From an uncultured Candidatus Saccharibacteria bacterium (GTDB lineage: Bacteria; Patescibacteriota; Saccharimonadia; Saccharimonadales; Saccharimonadaceae), in NCBI GenBank assembly GCA_938041435.1, contig CALISR010000018.1, positions 1-55,692 on the forward strand: 55,692 bases of DNA, in the 5' to 3' direction. Of the stretch, positions 25,615 to 33,410 are shown one piece after another (position 1 is the first letter of the stretch; every line of letters begins with the position of its first letter). Both the position numbers and the translations under genes were made by a program. The notes under the pieces were generated by a model. It made no database searches, was not told the DNA's origin, and saw only the letters and a program-made list of their open reading frames with translations.

Positions 25615-25649
25615 ACATCGATTGTGCGCCATGTGGCAAGGAATGTCAA
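25612..25649 (-). promoter_or_regulatory. Promoter giving leaderless mRNA for the DUF2207 gene
   Basis: TTGACA at 25644-25649, a 17-bp spacer, CACAAT at 25621-25626, then six bases to the ATG. Confidence 0.75.
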
Positions 25650-25912
25650 ACGGGGCAATTGCCCAAGGATCACTGGTCTATGTAGCGCCTAGACCCTGCA
25701 ACTTACCGCAGCCTGCTATACTGTCCTGTCGATGGAATATTTGCCAGGATCAACCTCTCGTCGGTCTCGCCCCACCAGCGCCAAGGCCAAAAAATAGCTG
25801 CCACCAACTAGTCTATCCATTCTCAAATATCCCCGTCAATCACTTCCTTCTACCTCTGCTAATCTCTGTTCAAGCTATACCGCTTATGCTGTGATATTGC
25901 AAATGGTTATGC

Positions 25913-25918
25913 TATACT
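25913..25918 (+). promoter_or_regulatory. -10 box of the glycosidase-like gene
   Basis: TATACT with an upstream TGC extension; the start site would be near 25925. Confidence 0.55.
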
Positions 25919-25940
25919 CACAGGCAATACCTAGTGGCTA

Positions 25941-28310
25941 ATGGGCGAGGTGAGGAGTATAGCAGGAGTGAGACGATATTGGACGCATTTTCGGTTTGCA
26001 AGTGTGGCAGCAGTGGTGGTACTGGCGGTTGGCTTTGTGCAGCTGCACCAAGTAGCCATGGCCGAGCCTGCCACGAATTCCAACTCATCCACCAAAAAAG
26101 ATGATAAGCCCGACATCTGCGACCCCAACACGATGCGCTTCAAGACCACAGCGCTGAGCTCCCCCACGGACAAAGCTCGCGCCGCTAAGGCCCTTGCCAA
26201 CCTCCGCGGCCTCATGCAGCCCATCCGCAACGCTGGCGATGGCAGCACCATTACCGCCGCTAAGCAATACGGCAGCGATTACACCGGCGAAATAAAAGGC
26301 TCATTCCAGCTCAAGAACAGTGGTAGCTATGCCACTGGTAATCCCACACCCCTCTCCGTCACCTCGCCATCATCTGTGCCGAGTAACTACCGTGGCAAGG
26401 TCTCAGGCAAAGCACCCACTGGTGGCAGCCGCGCCGTTAAGGCCTTTCGCGCTACCGATGCCGAGTACGAACAAGGCAAGGTCACACCCGCCCAGGTGCA
26501 GGGCGATGGCAGCTGGACGCTCGACCTCTCACCAGTCGATGGCAGTATTGGTGGTGAGTGGCGCTTTCGTCTCTACGATGCCAGTAGCGGCCAACCCCTC
26601 GGCGAGAGCTGGCCACGCGCAACTGAGTACCAAAATGTCGAGATTCAATCCTACGTCATTACCGACCAAACTTACCTCGTTGCCAAGCAAGCCGCCAACA
26701 CGAACAATACCTTTAGCTTCCCCGGCACCGAGAAGGGCCACAAAATGCTGCGCCTGGTAGATACGCGCAGCAACAAGATCCTCGCCGAGTACTTCCAACC
26801 ACAGTTGGCGGGGCTGATCCGCTCGTACGAGTTCTCGCCTGGCCAGGATGGCTATGGCACTCATCGCGTGCACTATTCATTTATGTACGACCAGTCGCTG
26901 GCGCTGCTCGTGGCGGTTGGTGCGGGCGATAAAGCGATGGCAGACCAGCTCGTCAACGGCTTCAAGACCATCCAGATCAAGTCCGGCCGGTCGCGCGGGG
27001 CCTTCCCCTCCAGCGCCCACCAGCTCGACCCTAGCAACCAACAGGCCCGCTACTACACTGGCGGTGTCGCCTTCGTCCTCTACGCGCTCATCCGTTACCA
27101 AGAGAAGTTTGGCGATATCAATGGCGTCAGCAACATGGTGCGCTCTGCCTTGGCCTGGGTCAAGACCAAGAAAAGTACATCCGGCCCTGGTGCTGGCCTC
27201 TACCGCGGTGGCACAAATATCAATGATGACGATAACAACAAGCAGTTCGAGATCGCCTGGCACTCCACTGAGCACAATACCGACCTCTGGCATGTGTATG
27301 AGCGAGCCTCGCAAGTCTACGGCGACGCCAGCTACCGCCAAGAGGCCGACAGCCTAGCCAAAGTCATTATGGAGAAACTGTGGAACAAAGCCGAGAACCG
27401 CTTCGACCAAGGGCTTGACGACCACGCCAAAGCGCTCGACACCTCCAGCTGGGGCTCGATCTTTCTCAATGCAATTGGTGAGTACGACAAAGCCAAGGTC
27501 TCGCTGGCCTACACGCGCAACTTTGCCATGAGCCGTGCCGGCTCTCAGGGCTACACTCCATACCTCACCGGCACGTACACCCCCACCGTCTGGTTCGAAG
27601 GGACATTCGGTGTCACCCAGGCCTACAACGTCGCAGGCAACAAAGACGAAGTCGCTGCTAGCGCCCAGCGAACGTACCGCTCCCAAGGGGCTAACGGTGC
27701 TTGGCCGTACGTTACCAATGTCGACGAAGCCAACCAAATGACGAATGCTTACTCCGTCGCCTCGACCGCATGGTACTTGCTGGCCACTGCTTACCCCGAC
27801 GCCATTTGGTCAGAATGCCGCACCGACAAAAAGCCCGACGAGAAGAAGCAGCCACCAATGGTGCGCCACATCGGCAAGGTCACCCTAGACAAGTTCCTCG
27901 CTGGCGAAGACAAACCGCTGTGGGTCTTCATCCTTATATCACTGCTCGCTCTCTTGGTTGGCATTGCTGCGCTCATTCTCTACCTTATCCGACGTTATCG
28001 CGCCAAAAATGCCGCCACGCAACTGGGTAGCAAAGATAATAACACCCCTCCAGGTGGGCCACCAAGCCCTAGTGGTAGCGGCACACCCCCTCCACCAAGC
28101 AGTCCGTCAGCCCCAAGTGGCCCATCAGCCAGCGGCCTGGGTGGCCTCGCAATGAGCACCCCACCGCGCACCACTACTCCACCGCCACACCGCTCTAGTG
28201 CATCACCCAGCCGCGGCACCTCCATCGCCGTCCAGAGTGGCACCTCGCACCATGTATCACCACGACCCGCACCAAGCAGCCCACCACGACCACCAAGTGT
28301 ATCGGGTTAG
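25941..28310 (+). CDS. Membrane-anchored six-hairpin glycosidase-like protein
   Basis: Predicted surface carbohydrate-active protein. The 789 residues comprise an N-terminal hydrophobic segment (about 18-38), a linker, a beta-rich section (about 100-230), and an (alpha/alpha)-toroid-like domain (about 240-630). The toroid domain has W-H-S-T-E-H-N-T-D-L-W and VWFEGTFG, segments like the active-site stretches of six-hairpin glycosidases. A C-terminal membrane segment (about 660-683) and a Pro/Ser/Thr-rich tail of about 105 residues follow, so the protein is anchored at both ends. The substrate cannot be told. GTG at 25968, behind GAGGTGAGGAG, is an alternative start. A clear terminator follows the stop. 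Confidence 0.7.
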   Translation: MGEVRSIAGVRRYWTHFRFASVAAVVVLAVGFVQLHQVAMAEPATNSNSSTKKDDKPDICDPNTMRFKTTALSSPTDKARAAKALANLRGLMQPIRNAGDGSTITAAKQYGSDYTGEIKGSFQLKNSGSYATGNPTPLSVTSPSSVPSNYRGKVSGKAPTGGSRAVKAFRATDAEYEQGKVTPAQVQGDGSWTLDLSPVDGSIGGEWRFRLYDASSGQPLGESWPRATEYQNVEIQSYVITDQTYLVAKQAANTNNTFSFPGTEKGHKMLRLVDTRSNKILAEYFQPQLAGLIRSYEFSPGQDGYGTHRVHYSFMYDQSLALLVAVGAGDKAMADQLVNGFKTIQIKSGRSRGAFPSSAHQLDPSNQQARYYTGGVAFVLYALIRYQEKFGDINGVSNMVRSALAWVKTKKSTSGPGAGLYRGGTNINDDDNNKQFEIAWHSTEHNTDLWHVYERASQVYGDASYRQEADSLAKVIMEKLWNKAENRFDQGLDDHAKALDTSSWGSIFLNAIGEYDKAKVSLAYTRNFAMSRAGSQGYTPYLTGTYTPTVWFEGTFGVTQAYNVAGNKDEVAASAQRTYRSQGANGAWPYVTNVDEANQMTNAYSVASTAWYLLATAYPDAIWSECRTDKKPDEKKQPPMVRHIGKVTLDKFLAGEDKPLWVFILISLLALLVGIAALILYLIRRYRAKNAATQLGSKDNNTPPGGPPSPSGSGTPPPPSSPSAPSGPSASGLGGLAMSTPPRTTTPPPHRSSASPSRGTSIAVQSGTSHHVSPRPAPSSPPRPPSVSG

Positions 28311-28334
28311 CTCGTAGCAATAGGAGTACAAAAC

Positions 28335-28357
28335 ACCACCAGCAAATAGCTGGTGGT
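28335..28357 (+). terminator. Rho-independent terminator
   Basis: A 9-bp perfect stem (ACCACCAGC and its complement), 5-nt loop and a TTTTG-TTT tail, 25 bp past the glycosidase-like stop codon. Flanking A-runs allow partial bidirectional use. Confidence 0.88.
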
Positions 28358-28459
28358 TTTGTTTGTGCAAAAGGCTTCTGCTATTTATACCGTGCTGCGG
28401 CCTCCACCTCTCTAGGATTCTGCAGATGAGCTTGTACTCTTACTGGGAAGGGTGCGGCT

Positions 28460-30151
28460 CTACGCCGCTATCTTTATTGCTTCCGCTGGTGGGTCAACTG
28501 GCTTTTCCACCACCTCGTACTCACCAGAAAATTCGTGGTACACCGTAGAAAATTGCTTTGTCCCAGCACCAAGCCAGGCTTTATCATCCTCTACAATAAT
28601 ATCTATTTCCCTTACTGGCACTGGCGAAGCATATACCACACCCGCTGTGTCATTTCGGGCCACTGCCATGGTGTGCGCGATCGAAGCCGCAACTGGCTCA
28701 TAATAGTCATTGCCAGACCCCTGCGAGCACGATTGAAGCACTACGCGGCACAGCCCCTGGCTATCCGGTTTCATGAGAGCAAAGAGTTGCGCAAATGTTG
28801 GATCAGAGGTAATGTCAATCTTCGATATGCCCGGCATATCCATTGCCTCATCAAGCGACCAGTCAGCCCCCACAAGCGCACTGTCATTACCATTCCCCGG
28901 CTCAGGACTTATTCCCATCTTTATTACACCTGGCGAGCCATGCCCTGCCAGAATAACAGTCGAGGGCTGGATGCCACGCTCTTGCAAAAATGCAACATAG
29001 TATGGTATATCATACTTCACAAAGCTAACCTCAAAGTGTAGTGTTGCGGATGTATCACGATCACCATGCTGTCGATTAACATTGAAGAGCGCACCATTAT
29101 GATCGTCCAGCGGCGTATTGCCCAGTACAACAGTCACTGGCTTGTTTTGTAGTGTCTCAAGTGTCCGAGGGTCTTTATTAATCACATGCTTCATCAAGTC
29201 TATCTGCTTTGAGTCAAGGTCCCCAAGCATACTGATACCAGTGTGCTCATGCACATCCAACAGGGTACGAACACTGCAGCGCTCTATAAGTCGTACTGTC
29301 TTAATAAGGTCTCGTTTATGGTCTTCGTAGTAGCCCTTGAGCTTAAACTTCTCACTTAGTGAATGGTAACGATTGTGGAGACCCGTTGCCATTCGCAGCG
29401 GCAGTATTGGGTCCTCATTATAGCCACGCCACGCCTGCTCTAGTATATCCGTCGCAAAAAGTGCCTGGCTCTCGTAGAGCTCATCCTGACTGTAGCGTTC
29501 TGTCGGATATAGCCGGTCTGTTAGCTCATGCAGCCAGCATGCCCGCATGCCATGCAGCCTATCCTTGGGTATGATTTCTTCTGCAGCTGGCGAATGGAGC
29601 GTCTTGACGACTGATGAGTTACCCGCCATGATAGTATAGAGATTGAGCAAATCAATTGCATGCTTATAATCATCCGACTTTTCGATACGAGCTATCTGCC
29701 ACAAAGTATGCATCGCGCGCTCATTATCGTGCTGGCTATCTTTCCACAGATGCGCGATCGTTTTGCGCGGCAAATAGCGACAAGCAAAACGAAGCGTGTC
29801 GGTTGCTACAGCACTATTGGCCTGATCGGTCAGCTCTTCTTCGTCCGTTTTTTTATGGCGATAGGTCTCTGCAATGAAGAATATTTTCAGTGCTGATTCT
29901 ATCTCATCAGGATTATCCAGCTCGTGCTGCTTCGCAAACTCCGCTGCCAACGACTGCCGCGCTGTTTCTTCCTTAATCCAGTAGCGCCATGCAGCACTCG
30001 CGTTGCCACCAGCATGGTCCTTCATCCTATTAACCAGAGCTAGCTGGTGCACTGCTTGCATCAAATCACTTGGTTCTGTTGTTTGCTCAAAGCGTTTCGC
30101 ATCATGCATGGCAGCATCGCGTGCGCGCGGGTCATTCTCGTATTGTGGCAT
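28460..30151 (-). CDS. Clan CD (caspase/CHAT-like) cysteine peptidase candidate
   Basis: A 563-residue protein with no signal peptide. The first 300 residues are helical and charged. The C-terminal region has a hydrophobic strand ending in His-Gly (VILAGHGSPG, His near 404) and, about 70 residues later, a second strand ending in V-L-Q-S-C-S-Q-G-S-G (Cys near 475). This His-Gly / Cys-x-x-Gly pair is the hallmark of clan CD peptidases (caspases, CHAT, gingipain, C80). The fold assignment is my inference; overall similarity to a named family is not recognised. ATG at 30151 has AAAGAGGAAAG upstream; TTGACA-17-CATAAT (30177-30205) is its promoter. It could be a host-directed effector, a toxin, or a regulatory protease. 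Confidence 0.55.
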   Translation of the reverse strand: MPQYENDPRARDAAMHDAKRFEQTTEPSDLMQAVHQLALVNRMKDHAGGNASAAWRYWIKEETARQSLAAEFAKQHELDNPDEIESALKIFFIAETYRHKKTDEEELTDQANSAVATDTLRFACRYLPRKTIAHLWKDSQHDNERAMHTLWQIARIEKSDDYKHAIDLLNLYTIMAGNSSVVKTLHSPAAEEIIPKDRLHGMRACWLHELTDRLYPTERYSQDELYESQALFATDILEQAWRGYNEDPILPLRMATGLHNRYHSLSEKFKLKGYYEDHKRDLIKTVRLIERCSVRTLLDVHEHTGISMLGDLDSKQIDLMKHVINKDPRTLETLQNKPVTVVLGNTPLDDHNGALFNVNRQHGDRDTSATLHFEVSFVKYDIPYYVAFLQERGIQPSTVILAGHGSPGVIKMGISPEPGNGNDSALVGADWSLDEAMDMPGISKIDITSDPTFAQLFALMKPDSQGLCRVVLQSCSQGSGNDYYEPVAASIAHTMAVARNDTAGVVYASPVPVREIDIIVEDDKAWLGAGTKQFSTVYHEFSGEYEVVEKPVDPPAEAIKIAA

Positions 30152-30176
30152 TGTCTTTCCTCTTTTTGGTGTCATT

Positions 30177-30205
30177 ATTATGTAGGGTCTCGTCTCATAT
30201 GTCAA
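30177..30205 (-). promoter_or_regulatory. Promoter of the clan CD-like gene
   Basis: TTGACA (30200-30205), 17-bp spacer, CATAAT (30177-30182); the start site falls a few bases after the -10, leaving a leader of about 20 nt. Confidence 0.65.
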
Positions 30206-30317
30206 GGGTGTATTACCTAAACATTAAGCTCACATCAATCCTCCCGGTGATTGCTTTGTTCTTGGCCAGACCTTCTTCTTGCTCTTTATGTATAGAACAT
30301 AGGCTACAAAAGCCAAA

Positions 30318-31823
30318 TTAATCCAGCTTCACCCCTGGGTACACCGCCCGCGTTGTCTCGTCGATGTCGCTTTTGAGCTGTGGGAATGGCACACCCTCAC
30401 GCGCTGTAACGCCTTCGAAGATCCAGAAGACGCGCTCGCTAAAGCCCCAGCCACAAGCTGGTGGCATGCCGTATTCCAGCATTTCCACGTAGTCGATATC
30501 CAGCATCATCGCCTCCTCGTCGCCCGCGTCGCGCATCTGCTGCTGTTCCACAAAACGATTCAGCTGGTCGATCGGGTCATTCAGCTCACTAAAGCCATTG
30601 CCAAGCTCGCTGCCGGCAATCACTGGCTGGAAACGCTCCACCGTTTGCGGGTTATCCGGGTTGGTTTTGGAGAGCGGGCTAATAAACTTCGGCGTATTCG
30701 CCAGCCAGACCGGCCCAGCCACCGTCTTGCGGATGTTTTTCCACAGTTTATCGATGCCGCGTGGGATGGAATCAGTCTTCTCTACTTCCAGGCCATGTTC
30801 CTTCAGCTTGGCAGCTACCTCATCAATCGTCGTATTATACACATCAATCCCGTAGTGCTTATGGATCACCTCGGCGTAGTCCCAGACTTCCCACTTACCA
30901 CTCATATCGACCTCAAACTCGCCCAGGGTAAACTGCAGCGTGCCAAAGGTTCGCTCCAGCACATACTTGTACATGTCTTCCATAAAGCGCATACCCTGCT
31001 GCCAGTCCCAGTAGGCGGCGTACCACTCCATGGCGATGTGCTCGGGCAGGTGCTCGTCCGAATAATTCTCGTTGCGAAAGCGTGGGCCAATGTCATAGAC
31101 CTTCTCGAACCCCGCCCCCAGCAGGCGCTTGAGCGGCAGCTCGTGGCTAATCCGCAGGTAGAACTGCTGGCCATCCAGCGCGTCCATGTGGGTCACAAAC
31201 GGGTTGGCATCCGCCCCACCGGTGGTGTGCTCCAGCACCGGCACGTTGACCTCAGTAAAGCCGTGTTGGTTGAGGTAATCGCGCGTTGCCTGCCAGAACG
31301 CGCTGCGGCGGTAAAAGCGCTGACGCACCGCCGGGTTAACGTTCATATCCACATAGCGGCGGCGGAAGCGCTCTTCTTTATTCTCGAGCTTTTCGGGCAG
31401 TGGCCGCAGAGCTTTGGCCAGCAAGCGCAGCTCGCGCACCCCCACCGAAATCTCGCCCGTCTTCGTCCGCAGCACCGTGCCAGTCGCCTCGACAAAGTCG
31501 CCGGTATCGAGTAGTTTGAGTTGTTTCATGCCGAGAATGCCGCGCGAGGCGTCGAGCTCGGCCATCGTGTCGCGCTGCAGGTAGAGCTGCACTTCGCCGC
31601 TCGCGTCTTGCAGCTTGATGAAGGCCAATTTGCCAAAACTGCGGATAGACACCACACGCCCAGCCACCGCCACCTCCTGGCCAGCCATTTCGTCGTACTG
31701 CGTCACCACTGTCGCACAGTCGTGTGTGCGCTCGGTGTGTGCTGGGTAAGGGTCGATGCCTAGCTCGCGCAGCGCTGCTAATTTTCGTAATCGTTCGTCT
31801 CGGTAGTCTTGTAATGTCGCCAT
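30318..31823 (-). CDS. lysS: Lysyl-tRNA synthetase (class II)
   Basis: Charges tRNA-Lys. The 501-residue protein has an N-terminal OB-fold anticodon-binding domain (about 50-160) and class II catalytic motifs: motif 1 around FWQATRDYLNQHGFTEVNVP, motif 2 around F-R-N-E-N-Y-S-D-E-H-L-P-E, and motif 3 towards the C-terminus. One difference is that the last segment reads G-W-G-F-S-E-R-V-F-W-I-F-E-G-V rather than the usual GxGxGxDR of motif 3, so the canonical motif 3 Asp-Arg pair is replaced by Ser-Glu-Arg. TATAAT (31835-31840) is 11 bases before the ATG, giving a very short leader without a clear ribosome-binding site. Confidence 0.92.
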   Translation of the reverse strand: MATLQDYRDERLRKLAALRELGIDPYPAHTERTHDCATVVTQYDEMAGQEVAVAGRVVSIRSFGKLAFIKLQDASGEVQLYLQRDTMAELDASRGILGMKQLKLLDTGDFVEATGTVLRTKTGEISVGVRELRLLAKALRPLPEKLENKEERFRRRYVDMNVNPAVRQRFYRRSAFWQATRDYLNQHGFTEVNVPVLEHTTGGADANPFVTHMDALDGQQFYLRISHELPLKRLLGAGFEKVYDIGPRFRNENYSDEHLPEHIAMEWYAAYWDWQQGMRFMEDMYKYVLERTFGTLQFTLGEFEVDMSGKWEVWDYAEVIHKHYGIDVYNTTIDEVAAKLKEHGLEVEKTDSIPRGIDKLWKNIRKTVAGPVWLANTPKFISPLSKTNPDNPQTVERFQPVIAGSELGNGFSELNDPIDQLNRFVEQQQMRDAGDEEAMMLDIDYVEMLEYGMPPACGWGFSERVFWIFEGVTAREGVPFPQLKSDIDETTRAVYPGVKLD

Positions 31824-31881
31824 AATTGCTTGCTATTATAGCGGAGAATGGGATGGTTGTCGACTAGGACGATGAGGTTGC

Positions 31882-32529
31882 TTATCTACTTGGCGGTGTT
31901 GGCTGAGGTTTGTGCGGCGGGAGGCAAGCTACTGCTTCCCTGCTTATACCAGTTGTATCCTCTGATATTCTCACAGCCGAGCCGGTATAGCCAATAGTGT
32001 CCGGCTCTGTCGTAGTGTTTATGTGCCCACCATCTACCTTAATCGCAAACGGTATCTGGCCTGCTTCTCTTCGTTCTTTCTCGGTATAACCCTCTCGAGA
32101 GTACTCAACAGTTACTATAGTGCGCCCTTGGTTGCCTTGGTTGGTTGTATAAGAATACAATGAAGCTCGTGTCAGTGTACCATCAGGATTAGCAATCTCC
32201 ACTGGTGAGTTCTCTACCGCAACCTTCACCTCCTGACTTTGTGGGTTAGTACAGTGAAGTTCGCCCGTCTTGGGGTCAATCGTGAAGGGATCAACTTCTG
32301 TATATGCTGCCAACTCACCAGAGGTTGGCTGTGCTGCAATTGTCGAGCTTTTCTCACGAGACTGGTAGTGATGATGGCCAAGATAGCCCCCACCAATCAG
32401 CGCCGCTGCAGCCGCCGTCAGTGCGGTGAGCCGCCGCACTGCCGGGTGTTTATTATGCTCATGGTTTAGCCAATTATGTGTATGCTTCTTGTGGGAGTAG
32501 TGTGCGTGTCGTGCCGTGTATCGAGCCAT
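31882..32529 (-). CDS. Membrane-anchored protein with His-rich cytoplasmic N-terminus
   Basis: Unknown 215-residue protein. The first 30 residues contain eight histidines, several in H-x-H or H-x-x-x-H spacing, and should face the cytoplasm. One membrane segment (about 33-52) follows, then an extracellular, Thr/Glu-rich beta-type domain with a single cysteine pair candidate (C near 93 and C near 204). AAGGAG lies eight bases before the ATG at 32529, and TATGAT (32565-32570) with a TGC extension is the -10. The histidines could bind metal or simply be compositional. Confidence 0.65.
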   Translation of the reverse strand: MARYTARHAHYSHKKHTHNWLNHEHNKHPAVRRLTALTAAAAALIGGGYLGHHHYQSREKSSTIAAQPTSGELAAYTEVDPFTIDPKTGELHCTNPQSQEVKVAVENSPVEIANPDGTLTRASLYSYTTNQGNQGRTIVTVEYSREGYTEKERREAGQIPFAIKVDGGHINTTTEPDTIGYTGSAVRISEDTTGISREAVACLPPHKPQPTPPSR

Positions 32530-32854
32530 CGTCGGTCTCCTTGGGCTGTTATGGTTGATTGTCTATCATAGCATAACATCGACAATAATGCAATGATGGT
32601 GAATTGCTTATGGTTTGGTATGGTTCATTCTGTATTTCCAGCGGGCTAGCTATTACCCAAGGCAACATCGCTCACGTACTTAGCCTTTCTCGTGCTAAGA
32701 CTAAGGCCAGCCACTCACAATGAGCTTTCTCGTGCCATCGGATATAAATCGGCAGAAAGAAAGCTAACACGTATCACACATAAACCACAAGAGGCGAATA
32801 TACGCACCATGTACAAATCAACCCTCACCCGCCGCCACCCAATACTACTAAAAA
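32530..32854. other. Gene-poor stretch
   Basis: Apart from the promoter of the His-rich protein gene at 32565-32570, I find no supported gene. A direct repeat (CTTTCTCGTGC, near 32685 and 32723) and a small hairpin (CTTAGC/GCTAAG) are present. A 77-codon rightward frame here lacks a ribosome-binding site and coding-like composition. Confidence 0.4.
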
Positions 32855-32876
32855 CCGAGCAGCTCACACTGCCCGG
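32855..32876 (-). terminator. greA terminator
   Basis: On the minus strand CCGGGCAG pairs with CTGCTCGG (one G-U), loop of 6 nt, followed by TTTTTAG, 25 bp after the greA stop. Confidence 0.82.
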
Positions 32877-32900
32877 CCTATCACTCATCTTGAGATACGC

Positions 32901-33359
32901 TTATCGTACCTGCTGGATAGTGTAGGTGATCTCACCCTTGGGGGTGGTGATCGTCACCTGCTCACCTGCACGGTGGCCCAGCAAGGCTTGGCCCAGGGGT
33001 GATTCGTCACTGATCTTATTCTCCAGCGGGTCGGCCTCAACTGGCCCTACCACTGTATAGGTCTTCTCTAGCCCAGCGTCTGAGGCGAGGGAGACGGTGC
33101 TGCCCAGGTGGATGGCGCCGGTGCTTGGGGCGGTGATTTGCTCGGCATTGAGCAAGATCTCCTCGATTTCGGCAATGCGCGTCTCTACCACGCCCTGCTC
33201 TTCGCGTGCGCTGTCGTATTCGGCGTTTTCACTCAGGTCGCCGTAGTCACGGGCTTCAGCGATCTTCTCGGCAATTTCGCCGCGGCGACCCTTCAGCTCC
33301 TCCAGCTCTGCCTCGAGCTCTTGGCGGCCAGTATCAGTAATCTGGTAGGTTTTTTTCAT
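32901..33359 (-). CDS. greA: Transcription elongation factor GreA
   Basis: Rescues backtracked RNA polymerase by stimulating cleavage of the nascent RNA. The protein from ATG 33359 has 152 residues. It has an N-terminal antiparallel coiled coil with the acidic tip residues in L-S-E-N-A-E-Y-D, and a C-terminal FKBP-like domain with SPLGQALLGHRAGE. AAAGGAG lies ten bases before this ATG; upstream in-frame ATGs at 33368 and 33383 sit on or before that site. It follows proS closely and ends the long rpsB-to-greA run. Confidence 0.95.
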   Translation of the reverse strand: MKKTYQITDTGRQELEAELEELKGRRGEIAEKIAEARDYGDLSENAEYDSAREEQGVVETRIAEIEEILLNAEQITAPSTGAIHLGSTVSLASDAGLEKTYTVVGPVEADPLENKISDESPLGQALLGHRAGEQVTITTPKGEITYTIQQVR

Positions 33360-33410
33360 TATCTTCATACTCCTTTCTTGCAAAGTCGGTGAGGCATGCC
33401 AGGGGCATGG

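Noticed and set aside
32692..32925. 77-codon plus-strand frame between the His-rich gene and greA
   Set aside because: Runs across the greA terminator into greA, no ribosome-binding site.
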